This document shows, piece by piece, positions 49,187 to 57,670 of a stretch of 64,000 nt of DNA. Below the pieces are notes generated by a model that saw only the letters and a program-made list of their open reading frames with translations, made no database searches and was not told the DNA's origin. Origin of the DNA: an uncultured Flavobacteriales bacterium. Lineage in GTDB: Bacteria; Bacteroidota; Bacteroidia; Flavobacteriales_E; Vicingaceae. Each line of letters starts with the position of its first letter. The first letter of the stretch is position 1. Position numbers and translations under genes: made by a program. The stretch spans positions 62,001 through 126,000 of the forward strand of contig CAJXMH010000004.1 of assembly GCA_913056345.1 (NCBI GenBank), read 5' to 3'.

Positions 49187-49516
49187 AGGCAAGTGACTCT
49201 ATCGCCGCGCTTTTAGCGTGGAGGAAAGTCCGGGCAGCGCAGGGCACCGTACCTTATGAAAATGAGGGTCTTGCTTAGCAAGAACAGAGAGTGCAACAGA
49301 AAATAAACCGTCACGCCCTTGGCGTGATAAGGGTGAAAAGGTGAGGTAAGAGCTCACCGCTCCTAAGGTAACAAAGGAGGCTAGGTAAACCTTACGGGCT
49401 GAAAGGTCAAATAAACCGGAGCTAAAGTTGCTCGCTTTTCCGGAGGGTAGACTGCTTAGATAAATGATAGAGCTTGTGCTCGCACAAGAACAGAACCCGG
49501 CTTACGCTGCTTGCTT
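49187..49516 (+). ncRNA. rnpB: RNase P RNA (bacterial class A)
   Basis: The conserved core is directly readable: GAGGAAAGTCCGGGC (CR-I, ~49219), the ACAGAGAGTGCAACAGAAA tract (P8-P10 region), GTAAACCTTACGGGCTG with the J11/12 GGTAAACC, and the terminal TAGATAAATGATAG..GCTC plus ACAGAACCCGGCTTA (CR-V, ~49490). The 5' GCAAGG..CAAG and 3' GCTGCTTGC pair as the P1 stem. RNase P RNA cleaves the 5' leader of pre-tRNAs together with the RnpA protein. Boundaries are estimated within several bases. Confidence 0.95.
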
Positions 49517-49522
49517 TTTATC

Positions 49523-49558
49523 AAAAAAAAACTCCCGCATTTGCGGGAGTTTTTTTTT
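49523..49558 (+). terminator. rnpB terminator (also ends the convergent adhesin gene)
   Basis: ACTCCCGCA-TT-TGCGGGAGT stem flanked by A8 and T9 runs at 49523-49558. Symmetry allows it to work in both directions: after rnpB on the plus strand and after the 1438-residue gene (stop at 49575) on the minus strand. Confidence 0.9.
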
Positions 49559-49574
49559 GAACTATTGAGCTATG

Positions 49575-52500
49575 TTAGTTGAGAATCAATTTTTGAGTAT
49601 GATTGAATTCATCTCCAATCGCTCTTAAACTGTAAACTCCTTTCGGAAGATCCGTTAGATCAATTTGCAAGCTCGTTTGATCTAGGCCTGTATTGATGTT
49701 CTGAACAAGCTGTCCTTGAAGGTTGTAAATTTCAATCCTTTCTAAATCAATTTGAGTATCTAACACTAAGTTGACTAAACCATTTGATGGGTTAGGGTAA
49801 ATAGAAAGACCATTCAATTCAATGTTTTGCTCGCCTAGGCCAACTGGAGCATCCGTTATGCTCACATCATCAATTGCAACATCTCCTTCAAAGCCAGGTC
49901 CTCTTTCTGTCCAAAAACGCACTCTTACTTCATTCAAGTTAGCAAACTGATTTAGGTTTAGCGTTCTTAATAAATAAGGATCGGCATTGGCGGCCTGCTT
50001 TTGACCAATTAAAGTGTCTACGTTAACCCAAACTCCATTGGTGTCAAGATCTACAAATAGGGTCTGAATATCACTTCCATACATGTGATAGAAGTAGTTT
50101 AAGGTAAGGGTTCCATTACCACTGCTAATGTCAACACAAGGTGATACGAGAATGGCAGTGTCTCCATTAGCTGCAGGGGAACTTGCTTCTGTGTACATGT
50201 AGTTCGTAGAGCCTGTTGTATTGTCTGCTGAAGGACCTGTTCCGCCTGAACCTGTTCCACCTGAATTAGACAACCAATTGAAGTTTCCACTGCCAATGGT
50301 TAAACCTGTCCAACCATTACTAAATTGACCACTTTGACCCACTGCAAGCGCATCAAAGTTCTCAAAGTAGGGTAGTGCTTGAAGTGAGTTCAATACAGTC
50401 TGATTAGCCAAAGTATCATTGTTTACAATTGGATCACCAATTAAATCACAAGCTAGGGTGAAAGAATACGTGCCAGGAGTTGAAAGATTTACCGTTGCAT
50501 TAAAAGTATATTCAACGGTATCTCCCGGTAATACTGATCCTGTATAAGTTTCAGTTACAAAAGCTGCATTGTTTAAGGAATAACTCAGGTCAATGGTATT
50601 GATGATGTTACTTCCTCTATTCGAGAATAGAATTTTTACGCTATCTGCTGTTCCAAAACCACATTGATCTGTAGGTGCGGATAAGGCAATAATTGAGGCA
50701 TCGTCTGCCGCAGGCGGCGTAATTAAAATGTCATCTACTCCAAATCCATCATTGGTTACAGAAAAATCAGAACTGAAAACGAATCTTAATTTAACGGTTG
50801 ATAAGCCTGCTGTTCCTGTAAGAACATTACTAGCCGTTGACCAAATGCCTAAGCCTGAAGGTGAGTTTCCATCCCACCATTCATTACCTGTATCGTTGTA
50901 CCATCCAATTGCTGAACCATTATCAAGTAGTTTGGTCCAAGTAAAACCCCCATCTGTAGAGGTTTCAACCCAGCCTTCATCACAACATGATTCTGTATTG
51001 AATATGTGAGAAAAGCTTAAAGTAGGATCAGTGCTTAAAGAAGAGAAATCCATGCAAGGGGATTCTAGGTAAGAGAATTCAGAATTGTTGTAGTCCCCAA
51101 TTAAATTGGTTACCCAAGCATTTAATCCTCCTGCAGCTCCTGAAATGTAGGGGCCAGCAGGTGAGCCGTGAGCCCAAGAGGAATTTGCACCACTAGTAGT
51201 CCAACCCCCATTGCTTGCTTCAAAGTTTTCTGAATAAGGGAAGCTACTAATTATCGGTATACTTTCAACAGTAGTGTTCAACGTATCATTGCTTCCGTCA
51301 GGATCATTTACTAGATCGCAAGCTAAAGTAAAGTTGTATGTTCCAGCTACCGAGAGATTAGCAGTTGCATTAAAGGTGTATTCAACTGTATCACCCGGAT
51401 TCACCGAACCTGTAAACGTTTCAGTAATGAAAGCTGCATTGTTCAATGAATAACTGAGGTCTAAGGTTGTGATTACATTTGAACCCCTGTTTGAGAACAA
51501 TATCTTAACGCTATCTGCCGCTCCTAGTCCACACTGACTAAGAGGTGCTGATAAGGCAACGATTGCTGCATCGTCTGAAGCAGGAGGGGTAATTGAAATG
51601 TCATCTACTCCAAAGCCGTCATCGGTGATAGAGCCATCAGAACTGAAAACAAATCTGATTTTCACCGAAGAAGATCCGGCGGTTCCTGTAAGGGCATTAC
51701 TTGCAGTTGACCAAACGCCTGCACCTCCCGGAGAACTTCCGTCCCACCATTGGTTAAAGTTATCATTATACCAGCCTGTAGCAGCTCCATTGTTAAGGAG
51801 TTTTGTCCATGTAACACCGCCATCAGTTGAGGTTTCGATCCATCCTTCATCACAGCATGATTCTGTTTGGAAAATGTGCGAGAAACTCATGATTGGATCA
51901 ACACCTAGGGTGGAGAAATCCATACAAGGCGATTCCAAATAAGCAAATTCTGAGTTATTGTAATCTCCGCTTAAATTAGTCACCCATGCATTTACTCCAT
52001 TAGCAGCATTTGATATGAATGGCCCTGTTGGAACGCCATGTGCCCATGAAGAATTATTACCGTAGGTAGTCCAACCACCATTATTCGTTTCAAAACCTTC
52101 TGTGTAAGGCAAAGTGCCAATTACAGGAATGTTTTGAATAACTGCTGTTACAGTGTCATTAAGTTGATTTCCATCTCCTGCAAGTGAAGCATAGCCTTGA
52201 ATAGTATAACTACCTGCCGTAGCTAAGTTTACTGTTTGAGCAAAAGTGTAAATCACTGTATCACCTGGGTTAATAGTGCCTGTAAATGTTCCTGTTACAG
52301 GAGTGCCACCGTTTAAAATGTAACCTAGAGGTAAGCTATTAATTACCGCACTACCACTGTTTACTAAAGCTAAACGCACACTGTCTGTAGTCAAGCCACA
52401 TCCTGTTTGCGGCGAAACAAGGGCAGCTACTCCAATATCATTAGAGGGAGCATCTTGCACCAAGATGTCATCAAAGGCAAAACCTTCTTCTGTCACAGAG

Positions 52501-53891
52501 CCATCTGTACCTTGTACGATTCGTAGCTCCACTGAAGGTTGACCTGCTAACCCTGTGAGGTCATTTTCAGCTAAAATCCATGAACCGTTCATTCCTGTCC
52601 AACCTTCTTGAGAAGGCTCTATGTTTGATAGTCCATTGATTGAATTGTCGTTGTACCAATTGTTGGGATTTCCAAAACTGCCGACTTTTTGCCAGCTTAA
52701 GCCACCATCAATTGAAGATTGAAGCACGGTGCCATCCCAAGAAGATTCATTTTCGATCCATATTCTAGCTTTGAATTGAGGAGCAGAGAGGCTACTAAAG
52801 TCAAAACATGGACTGATCACGAAAGATTCTTCATTGTTGTTGTAAACACCACTTAGGTTGGTCACCCAAGCTTGAGTTCCTGAGTTGGCAGTATTAATAA
52901 TAGTTCCTGCTGGCGTTCCGTGAGCCCATGAAGAATTTGCTCCTCCACTTGTCCAGCCTCCGGGGCCGCTCTCAAAATTTTCTGCGTATGGGAAGGTGGT
53001 AATACTGTTTTTCATCACAGCTGCACCTCTTGCCGTATCATTGGCAAAATTATTGTCGGCTCTCAAATTAGAGTAAACCGTTACGTTGTATGATCCTACG
53101 GCCGACATGTCTACCGTTGAGGTGAAACGATATTGTGCTGTATCACCTGCTAGCAAAGGAGTGCTATACGTTTCAGAAACTTGGGCGCCTCCATTTACGG
53201 TATAATTTAAAGTGATTGAATTAACTGTGCTGCTTCCCGCATTAGTAAAAGTTGCGATGATTGGTTCTGCATTGGTTAAACCACAAGAAGCTTGTAGTGA
53301 ATCTACCGAGATCATTTTAATATCATCTGGTTGTGGTTGGTAAACCGATACGTTGTCGATGATCCAGTACCAGGCCCAGGCACCACCATTGCTGTAATAA
53401 AATCTTACTTGGGCATTCGATACTCCTGCTGCTTGCGCAGAAATGTCAATGCTTTTGAATTCAGGGTCAGGGCTAGTAGTGATTGAATCCACGGTTACCC
53501 ACGAAGTGCCAGTATTTACTTGTACCAAACCGTAAGAACCTGAAAATGAACGAAAGAAGTGATCAAACTCTAAAATGACCGTAGTTGCTGAACTGGCATC
53601 AAAGTTAGGTGATACTAAATAGGCATCTTGACTGTTACCACCACCATACCAATCACTGTCTAAGATGGCTGCATTGGCCACTATGGGGCTATTGAAGGTT
53701 ACTGAGGCAGGGTTATCAAAACGCCAGATCTGTCCATTTTGGCTTGCAGAACTATCCACATTTTTCCAACCTGAGGCCAGTGGAGGAAGAATGGAATCGT
53801 TAAAAGTTGAAAAGTCTTCTTGAATGTAGGTTTGTGCTTGTAATCCTATACTGAGTAGGAAGCACATTAAAACTGTGGTTAATTTTCTCAT
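49575..53891 (-). CDS. large T9SS-exported repeat protein (MAM-like + CARDB modules)
   Basis: 1438 residues. Signal peptide (LTTVLMCFLLSIGLQA). A first MAM/jelly-roll-like domain (~20-185) and a CARDB-like domain (~190-290) are followed by three tandem ~290-residue units, each a jelly-roll domain (FPYSENFEASNGGWTTSG, NSSWAHGSPAG, NAWVTNL, SPCMDFSSLS, ETSTDGGFTWTKLL, DGFGVDDI) plus a CARDB domain (GLGAADSVKILFSNRGS, NPGDTVEYTFNAT). The last two units are very alike. A final jelly-roll domain (~1180-1345) precedes a T9SS sorting domain (GLSIYPNPSNGLVNL, end HTQKLILN). Exported to the cell surface; role in adhesion or polymer binding is inferred. Low-complexity Ser/Gly/Thr/Asn composition throughout. 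Confidence 0.9.
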   Translation of the reverse strand: MRKLTTVLMCFLLSIGLQAQTYIQEDFSTFNDSILPPLASGWKNVDSSASQNGQIWRFDNPASVTFNSPIVANAAILDSDWYGGGNSQDAYLVSPNFDASSATTVILEFDHFFRSFSGSYGLVQVNTGTSWVTVDSITTSPDPEFKSIDISAQAAGVSNAQVRFYYSNGGAWAWYWIIDNVSVYQPQPDDIKMISVDSLQASCGLTNAEPIIATFTNAGSSTVNSITLNYTVNGGAQVSETYSTPLLAGDTAQYRFTSTVDMSAVGSYNVTVYSNLRADNNFANDTARGAAVMKNSITTFPYAENFESGPGGWTSGGANSSWAHGTPAGTIINTANSGTQAWVTNLSGVYNNNEESFVISPCFDFSSLSAPQFKARIWIENESSWDGTVLQSSIDGGLSWQKVGSFGNPNNWYNDNSINGLSNIEPSQEGWTGMNGSWILAENDLTGLAGQPSVELRIVQGTDGSVTEEGFAFDDILVQDAPSNDIGVAALVSPQTGCGLTTDSVRLALVNSGSAVINSLPLGYILNGGTPVTGTFTGTINPGDTVIYTFAQTVNLATAGSYTIQGYASLAGDGNQLNDTVTAVIQNIPVIGTLPYTEGFETNNGGWTTYGNNSSWAHGVPTGPFISNAANGVNAWVTNLSGDYNNSEFAYLESPCMDFSTLGVDPIMSFSHIFQTESCCDEGWIETSTDGGVTWTKLLNNGAATGWYNDNFNQWWDGSSPGGAGVWSTASNALTGTAGSSSVKIRFVFSSDGSITDDGFGVDDISITPPASDDAAIVALSAPLSQCGLGAADSVKILFSNRGSNVITTLDLSYSLNNAAFITETFTGSVNPGDTVEYTFNATANLSVAGTYNFTLACDLVNDPDGSNDTLNTTVESIPIISSFPYSENFEASNGGWTTSGANSSWAHGSPAGPYISGAAGGLNAWVTNLIGDYNNSEFSYLESPCMDFSSLSTDPTLSFSHIFNTESCCDEGWVETSTDGGFTWTKLLDNGSAIGWYNDTGNEWWDGNSPSGLGIWSTASNVLTGTAGLSTVKLRFVFSSDFSVTNDGFGVDDILITPPAADDASIIALSAPTDQCGFGTADSVKILFSNRGSNIINTIDLSYSLNNAAFVTETYTGSVLPGDTVEYTFNATVNLSTPGTYSFTLACDLIGDPIVNNDTLANQTVLNSLQALPYFENFDALAVGQSGQFSNGWTGLTIGSGNFNWLSNSGGTGSGGTGPSADNTTGSTNYMYTEASSPAANGDTAILVSPCVDISSGNGTLTLNYFYHMYGSDIQTLFVDLDTNGVWVNVDTLIGQKQAANADPYLLRTLNLNQFANLNEVRVRFWTERGPGFEGDVAIDDVSITDAPVGLGEQNIELNGLSIYPNPSNGLVNLVLDTQIDLERIEIYNLQGQLVQNINTGLDQTSLQIDLTDLPKGVYSLRAIGDEFNHTQKLILN
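50380..52990 (-). repeat. three tandem ~870-bp coding repeats inside the 1438-residue gene
   Basis: The block containing 'catctactccaaatccatca' near 50730 returns near 51600 (catctactccaaagccgtca), 870 bases (290 codons) apart, and in a more diverged form near 52450. The first two copies agree in long stretches of both protein and DNA, so they derive from a fairly recent duplication. Edges are approximate. Confidence 0.75.
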
Positions 53892-53947
53892 AAATAGTGT
53901 TAATAGTATTCGACAAAGGTAAGATTTTTCAAGACGAGCAAATTGTT

Positions 53948-54604
53948 TTACACAATCAAGCCGTCATGCATCTTAAAAGTGCGGTCGCAAGCTTTTGCAA
54001 GCTCAAGGTTGTGGGTCACAATCACAAAGGTTTGCTTAAACTCTTTTCTGAGTTCAAAGAAAAGGTCGTGTAACATTTCTGCATTTTTGCTATCTAAATT
54101 CCCCGAAGGCTCATCTGCAAAAATAACTTTTGGCTTGTTGATAAGTGCTCTTGCTGTAGCGACTCTTTGTTGTTCACCACCTGAAAGTTCAGCAGGTTTG
54201 TGGTGACCCCTTTCAGAAAGTCCAAGTCTGCCCAGCCAAGCCTCTGCTTCTTTAAAAGCTTTTGCCTTCTCCATGCCTTTAATTAAAGCAGGCATGGCAA
54301 TGTTTTCTATGGCGGTAAACTCTGCTAATAAATGATGAAACTGAAAAACAAAGCCAATGTGTTGGTTTCGAAACTCTGCTAACTCATTGTTTTTAAGGCC
54401 TACAATCTCTTTTCCTTCGTACAAAATACTGCCAGAATCTGCTTGGTCTAATGTACCCAGTACTTGCAATAAGGTGGTTTTTCCTGCGCCTGAACTACCT
54501 ACAATTGACACTACTTCGCCCTTATGAACTTCTAGCTCTAACCCTTTCAATACTTCTAGGTCTCCAAAACGCTTTTTAATATTTGTTGCTTTGATCATGC
54601 TCAT
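53948..54604 (-). CDS. lolD: ABC transporter ATP-binding protein, LolD/MacB type
   Basis: 218 residues. Walker [16 protein letters not shown], signature [15 protein letters not shown], Walker [15 protein letters not shown] and the H-loop [12 protein letters not shown] are all present. [28 protein letters not shown] is characteristic of the LolD/MacB subfamily, which energises release of lipoproteins from the inner membrane to LolA. The permease LolC/E is not adjacent. ATG at 54604 or the Met two codons later. Divergent from sucC. Confidence 0.92.
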   Translation of the reverse strand: MSMIKATNIKKRFGDLEVLKGLELEVHKGEVVSIVGSSGAGKTTLLQVLGTLDQADSGSILYEGKEIVGLKNNELAEFRNQHIGFVFQFHHLLAEFTAIENIAMPALIKGMEKAKAFKEAEAWLGRLGLSERGHHKPAELSGGEQQRVATARALINKPKVIFADEPSGNLDSKNAEMLHDLFFELRKEFKQTFVIVTHNLELAKACDRTFKMHDGLIV

Positions 54605-54678
54605 GAGCTTGCGAAGGTAAAACTATATTTTTGATGATGAAGTGCTAAAATCTTCTTTCAAAATGCTAACAAATCACT

Positions 54679-54686
54679 TACTTTTG
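54679..54686 (+). promoter_or_regulatory. -7 element (TACTTTTG) for sucC
   Basis: TACTTTTG fits TAnnTTTG and ends 31 bases before the sucC ATG at 54718. Confidence 0.5.
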
Positions 54687-54717
54687 GGAACCAATTTAGA
54701 AACCTAAAAATCACTGC

Positions 54718-55908
54718 ATGAACATTCATGAATATCAAGCAAAAACGACCCTTAAAAGTTATGGGGTAGCGATACAAGAAGGTATAGTAGCCTCAACTCC
54801 TGACGAGGCGGTTGAAGCTGCAAAAAAATTAAACGAGCAGACCGGCACTGAATGGTGGGTAATCAAAGCCCAAGTACACGCTGGTGGTCGCGGTAAAGGC
54901 GGTGGCGTTAAACTCGCTAAGTCCTTAGATGAGGTAAAAAGCATCGCCAACGACATTATTGGAATGCAATTGGTTACACCACAAACCTCTAAAGAGGGAA
55001 AAAAGGTGCACCAAGTTTTAGTAGCCCAAGATGTTTACTATCCAGGTGACTCCGAGCCCGAAGAATATTACATGAGTGTGCTCTTGAATCGAGCCAATGG
55101 AAGAAACATGATCATGTATTCTACTGAAGGCGGAATGGACATTGAAACCGTTGCTGAAGAAACGCCACATCTGATCTTTACAGAAGAGATTGATCCTGCA
55201 GTTGGTTTACAAGGTTTCCAAGCGAGAAAAATCGCCTTTAACCTTGGTTTATCAGGACAAGCTTTCAAGCAAATGGTGAAATTCGTTTTCGCCCTTTACA
55301 AAGCTTATGAAGGCACAGATTCAGGCTTATTTGAGATCAATCCTGTATTAAAAACTTCAGACGATAAGATCATAGCTGTTGATTCTAAGGTAACGATAGA
55401 CGATAATGCGCTTTTCCGTCAAAAAGACTTGGCGGAGATGCGTGACAAAAGAGAAGAAGATCCAACAGAAGTTGAGGCAGGCGAAGCAGGTTTAAGTTAT
55501 GTAAACTTAGACGGCAATGTTGGCTGTATGGTAAACGGAGCCGGACTCGCCATGGCTACCATGGATATCATTAAATTGAGTGGTGGTAATCCTGCTAACT
55601 TCCTAGATGTAGGAGGAACTGCCGATGCTGAAAGAGTAGAGAAGGCTTTTCGTATGATCTTGAAAGACGATAAAGTAGAAGCAATCCTCGTTAATATTTT
55701 TGGTGGTATTGTGCGTTGTGATCGTGTTGCCCAAGGGGTGGTAGACGCTTATCAAAACATTGGAGATATTCCGGTGCCGATTATTGTGCGTTTGCAAGGA
55801 ACCAATGCAGAAGAGGCAAAGAAAATCATCGATGACTCAGGCCTTAAGGTACATTCAGCAATCCTATTGCAAGAAGCAGCCGATAAGGTGAAGGAAGTTT
55901 TAGCTTAA
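54718..55908 (+). CDS. sucC: succinyl-CoA synthetase (ADP-forming) beta subunit
   Basis: 396 residues, full length. NIHEYQAKTTLKSYGV at the start, AQVHAGGRGKGGGVKLAKS (ATP-grasp), FEINPVLKT and VNLDGNVGCMVNGAGLAMATMDI, then GGTADAERVEKAFR and NIFGGIVRCDRVAQG. It forms succinyl-CoA/succinate plus ATP with the alpha subunit SucD in the tricarboxylic-acid cycle. SucD is not adjacent, as often seen in Bacteroidota. Preceded by its own promoter and followed by a strong terminator, so a single-gene transcript. Confidence 0.97.
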   Translation: MNIHEYQAKTTLKSYGVAIQEGIVASTPDEAVEAAKKLNEQTGTEWWVIKAQVHAGGRGKGGGVKLAKSLDEVKSIANDIIGMQLVTPQTSKEGKKVHQVLVAQDVYYPGDSEPEEYYMSVLLNRANGRNMIMYSTEGGMDIETVAEETPHLIFTEEIDPAVGLQGFQARKIAFNLGLSGQAFKQMVKFVFALYKAYEGTDSGLFEINPVLKTSDDKIIAVDSKVTIDDNALFRQKDLAEMRDKREEDPTEVEAGEAGLSYVNLDGNVGCMVNGAGLAMATMDIIKLSGGNPANFLDVGGTADAERVEKAFRMILKDDKVEAILVNIFGGIVRCDRVAQGVVDAYQNIGDIPVPIIVRLQGTNAEEAKKIIDDSGLKVHSAILLQEAADKVKEVLA

Positions 55909-55912
55909 GACT

Positions 55913-55941
55913 AAAAAATCCCGAGCAATCGGGATTTTTTT
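55913..55941 (+). terminator. sucC terminator
   Basis: AAAAAATCCCGA-GCAA-TCGGGATTTTTT: 12-bp perfect stem, four-base loop, T-tract, 4 bases after the sucC stop. Confidence 0.92.
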
Positions 55942-55950
55942 ATTCTCGTT

Positions 55951-55980
55951 TTGTTTATATTATAAACTTATTTATATTTG
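55951..55980 (+). promoter_or_regulatory. promoter TTG-N19-TATATTTG of the four-gene regulator operon
   Basis: TTG at 55951-55953, then 19 bases, then TATATTTG at 55973-55980: an exact Bacteroidota promoter. Transcription would begin near 55987, 7 bases before the first ATG (55994) or 16 before the second (56003). Confidence 0.75.
55954..55966. promoter_or_regulatory. candidate operator TTTATA-T-TATAAA between -33 and -7
   Basis: A perfect 13-base inverted repeat (6-bp arms, 1-base centre) sits inside the promoter spacer. The second gene of the operon encodes a winged-helix regulator, which makes an autoregulatory site likely (inference). AT-only palindromes also arise by chance in AT-rich spacers. 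Confidence 0.45.
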
Positions 55981-55993
55981 TGATGTATTTATA

Positions 55994-56572
55994 ATGATAA
56001 CAATGGACAAATATCAAGATCAAATCAAGCTAATCGAAGAGATGATCAACAGCACAAAAGTGAAGATAAGTGAAGGGAGCGTTTATTATTTGCTTTGGGG
56101 ATGGTTGGTAATAGCCGCGGCTGCTCTTAATTATTATTTATTGGTTTATGTAGCGTACGAACAGCATTGGATCGCATGGCCAATCTTAATGCCTGTAGGA
56201 GGAATCGCTTCTTCTATTATTAAGCGAAAACAAGAAAGAAAGGCACAAGCTAAAACCTATGTCGACCGTGCTTTAAACTATTTATGGACAGGCTTCTTGA
56301 TTACCCTCTTCTTTGCGCTTTTTGGCATGGTGACGATGGGTCCCCAAGGAGTTTATCCGATGGTGATGTTTTTATATGGCTTGGGAACGTTTGTAAGTGG
56401 TGGAATATTAAAGTTCAAACCTTTAATGCTTGGTGCAGTAGGAGCATGGTTGGCAGGAGCAGTAGCCTATTTTGTTCCTTTTCAAGATCAGCTATTATTG
56501 CTAATGGCATCTATTATACTATCTTACATCATACCCGGTCATCTTTTAGCAAAATCTAAGGCGAATGTTTAA
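55994..56572 (+). CDS. four-helix membrane protein, first gene of regulator operon
   Basis: 192 residues (or 189 from the Met at 56003). A short soluble helix (DKYQDQIKLIEEMINSTKVKISEGS) precedes five to six hydrophobic segments (VYYLLWGWLVIAAAALNYYLL, WPILMPVGGIASSII, YLWTGFLITLFFALFGMV, MLGAVGAWLAGAVAYFVPF, LLLLMASIILSYIIPGHLL). No recognised domain. Its place at the head of a small operon with a winged-helix regulator suggests it is the controlled membrane component or the sensor. Overlaps the regulator gene by 8 bases. Confidence 0.82.
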   Translation: MITMDKYQDQIKLIEEMINSTKVKISEGSVYYLLWGWLVIAAAALNYYLLVYVAYEQHWIAWPILMPVGGIASSIIKRKQERKAQAKTYVDRALNYLWTGFLITLFFALFGMVTMGPQGVYPMVMFLYGLGTFVSGGILKFKPLMLGAVGAWLAGAVAYFVPFQDQLLLLMASIILSYIIPGHLLAKSKANV

Positions 56573-56855
56573 AGCGCTCGATCCACTTTTACATTCTCAA
56601 TTGCGCTTGGCAATAATGTCATTGCTGATGGGAGTAGAAGAGGCAGATTTTACCTTCATCAAAGAAAAAACACAAGCAACCGCAGGCAACCTAAGTGTGC
56701 AGCTCGATAAATTGGAAAAAGCAGGCTACATTGAAATTACCAAAAGCTTTAAAGGTAAAAGACCCAATACCTCCTGCAAGAAAACTCAAAAAGGTCAAAG
56801 AGCCTTTGAGGAGTATGTTAATCACCTTAAAACTTACCTACATGAAAAAGATTAA
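56565..56855 (+). CDS. winged-helix transcriptional regulator (HTH_34/ArsR-like)
   Basis: 96 residues: a single winged-helix domain. LDPLLHSQLRLAIMSLLMG (helix 1), FTFIKEKTQATAGNLSVQLDKLEKAGYI (helix-turn-helix with recognition helix) and KSFKGKRPNTSCKKTQKGQRAFEEYVNHL (wing and dimer helix) are typical of the HTH_34 group, often co-encoded with small membrane proteins. It is overlapped by 8 bases at the start and by 14 at the end, so its translation is linked to both neighbours. Probably autoregulates through the palindrome at 55954-55966 (inference). Confidence 0.9.
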   Translation: MFKALDPLLHSQLRLAIMSLLMGVEEADFTFIKEKTQATAGNLSVQLDKLEKAGYIEITKSFKGKRPNTSCKKTQKGQRAFEEYVNHLKTYLHEKD

Positions 56856-57384
56856 ACTAACCTTCGTTTTAGTATTCCTTTTTACCATTTGTGCAAAAGC
56901 ACAAGAAAACAAAGGGTTTGAATTTGGCTTTCAATTAAGTGAATACCAACAAGACTTTGGCTACGGCATTAGTATTACTTCACCTTATGTATTGAAAGAA
57001 TATGTGGCTTTTCGCTTGAGGGCGAACCAACAATTTTTTAGCACTTTCAACAATCAAGGTAAAGTGGAATGGTCACCTTATCAAAACTTTGCTTTGGGAG
57101 TACTTGGACAACGATCCATGATTCATGAGAAAATTGCCCTTTACGGCGAAGGTGGTGTTTTTGGAATTTTGCCAAACAGCGATTTCTCCAAGCAAGATTT
57201 TGAAATTGGGGGCTACGGTCTGTTTGGGTTTGAATTCTTTTTTGATAAAAACTTTACTTATTACATAGAAGCCGGCGGCATTGGCATTGATGCTACTGCA
57301 GATGAATTACCTTCGGAACCGATTTATTCGAACGGCTTCCTGATCAATGTCGGTTTCAGAATTATTTTAAATCAAAACAATTAG
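56842..57384 (+). CDS. outer-membrane beta-barrel-like protein
   Basis: 180 residues from the ATG at 56842, where a signal peptide begins (MKKIKLTFVLVFLFTICAKAQ); the frame open from 56695 would lie almost wholly inside the regulator gene and is rejected. The mature part alternates short amphipathic strands (FEFGFQLSEYQQDF, YGISITSPYVL, VAFRLRANQQFF, ALYGEGGVFGI, FEIGGYGLFGFEFFF, YYIEAGGIGI) and ends LINVGFRIILN, the usual Bacteroidota porin-like barrel of 8 strands. Outer membrane. It overlaps the regulator gene by 14 bases. Confidence 0.82.
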   Translation: MKKIKLTFVLVFLFTICAKAQENKGFEFGFQLSEYQQDFGYGISITSPYVLKEYVAFRLRANQQFFSTFNNQGKVEWSPYQNFALGVLGQRSMIHEKIALYGEGGVFGILPNSDFSKQDFEIGGYGLFGFEFFFDKNFTYYIEAGGIGIDATADELPSEPIYSNGFLINVGFRIILNQNN

Positions 57385-57388
57385 TACA

Positions 57389-57670
57389 ATGCAACAATCA
57401 GACGAAAAATTACGCGAAGAAGCTGAAGCAAGAGTAGGCTTTAAAAGACACTTAAGTTTTTACCTTGTTATTAACGTTTTAATATGGGCTTTATGGTTTT
57501 TCAGCCGCGCTATCGATGGTTATTATGATGGCTATTGGCCAATATGGGCAACTTTAGGCTGGGGAATTGGTATTGTGTCCCATTACATAGGAGTTTACGT
57601 AAAGAATGATGCTGCGGTAGACCGTGAATTTGAAAAACTCAAAAGAGAGCGCGATCAGGCGAAAGTCTAG
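57389..57670 (+). CDS. 2TM-domain protein
   Basis: 93 residues. EEAEARVGFKRHLSFYLVINVLIWALWFF and PIWATLGWGIGIVSHYIGVYV give the two transmembrane helices of the '2TM' family, with a charged C-terminal coiled-coil (DREFEKLKRERDQAK). The family is found in Bacteroidota near transcription regulators and histidine kinases; its biochemical role is not known. Closing gene of the four-gene operon (4-base gap after the barrel gene). The stop overlaps the convergent methyltransferase gene by 4 bases. Confidence 0.88.
   Translation: MQQSDEKLREEAEARVGFKRHLSFYLVINVLIWALWFFSRAIDGYYDGYWPIWATLGWGIGIVSHYIGVYVKNDAAVDREFEKLKRERDQAKV

Noticed and set aside
49188-49560. possible tRNA or transfer-messenger RNA in the long gap after the Smr gene
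   Set aside because: The conserved core elements identify RNase P RNA; no CCA-ended cloverleaf or tag reading frame is present.
50728-51942. two similar plus-strand frames (93 and 114 residues) at 50728 and 51598
   Set aside because: They resemble each other only because they are antisense to the 870-bp repeats of the adhesin-like gene.
50380-52990. CRISPR-like or insertion-derived repeats
   Set aside because: Units are 870 bp long, in frame, and encode domain repeats; no short direct repeats with spacers and no transposase.
56695-56841. upstream extension of the barrel protein at 56842
   Set aside because: It lies inside the regulator gene in a shifted frame; the signal peptide starts at 56842.
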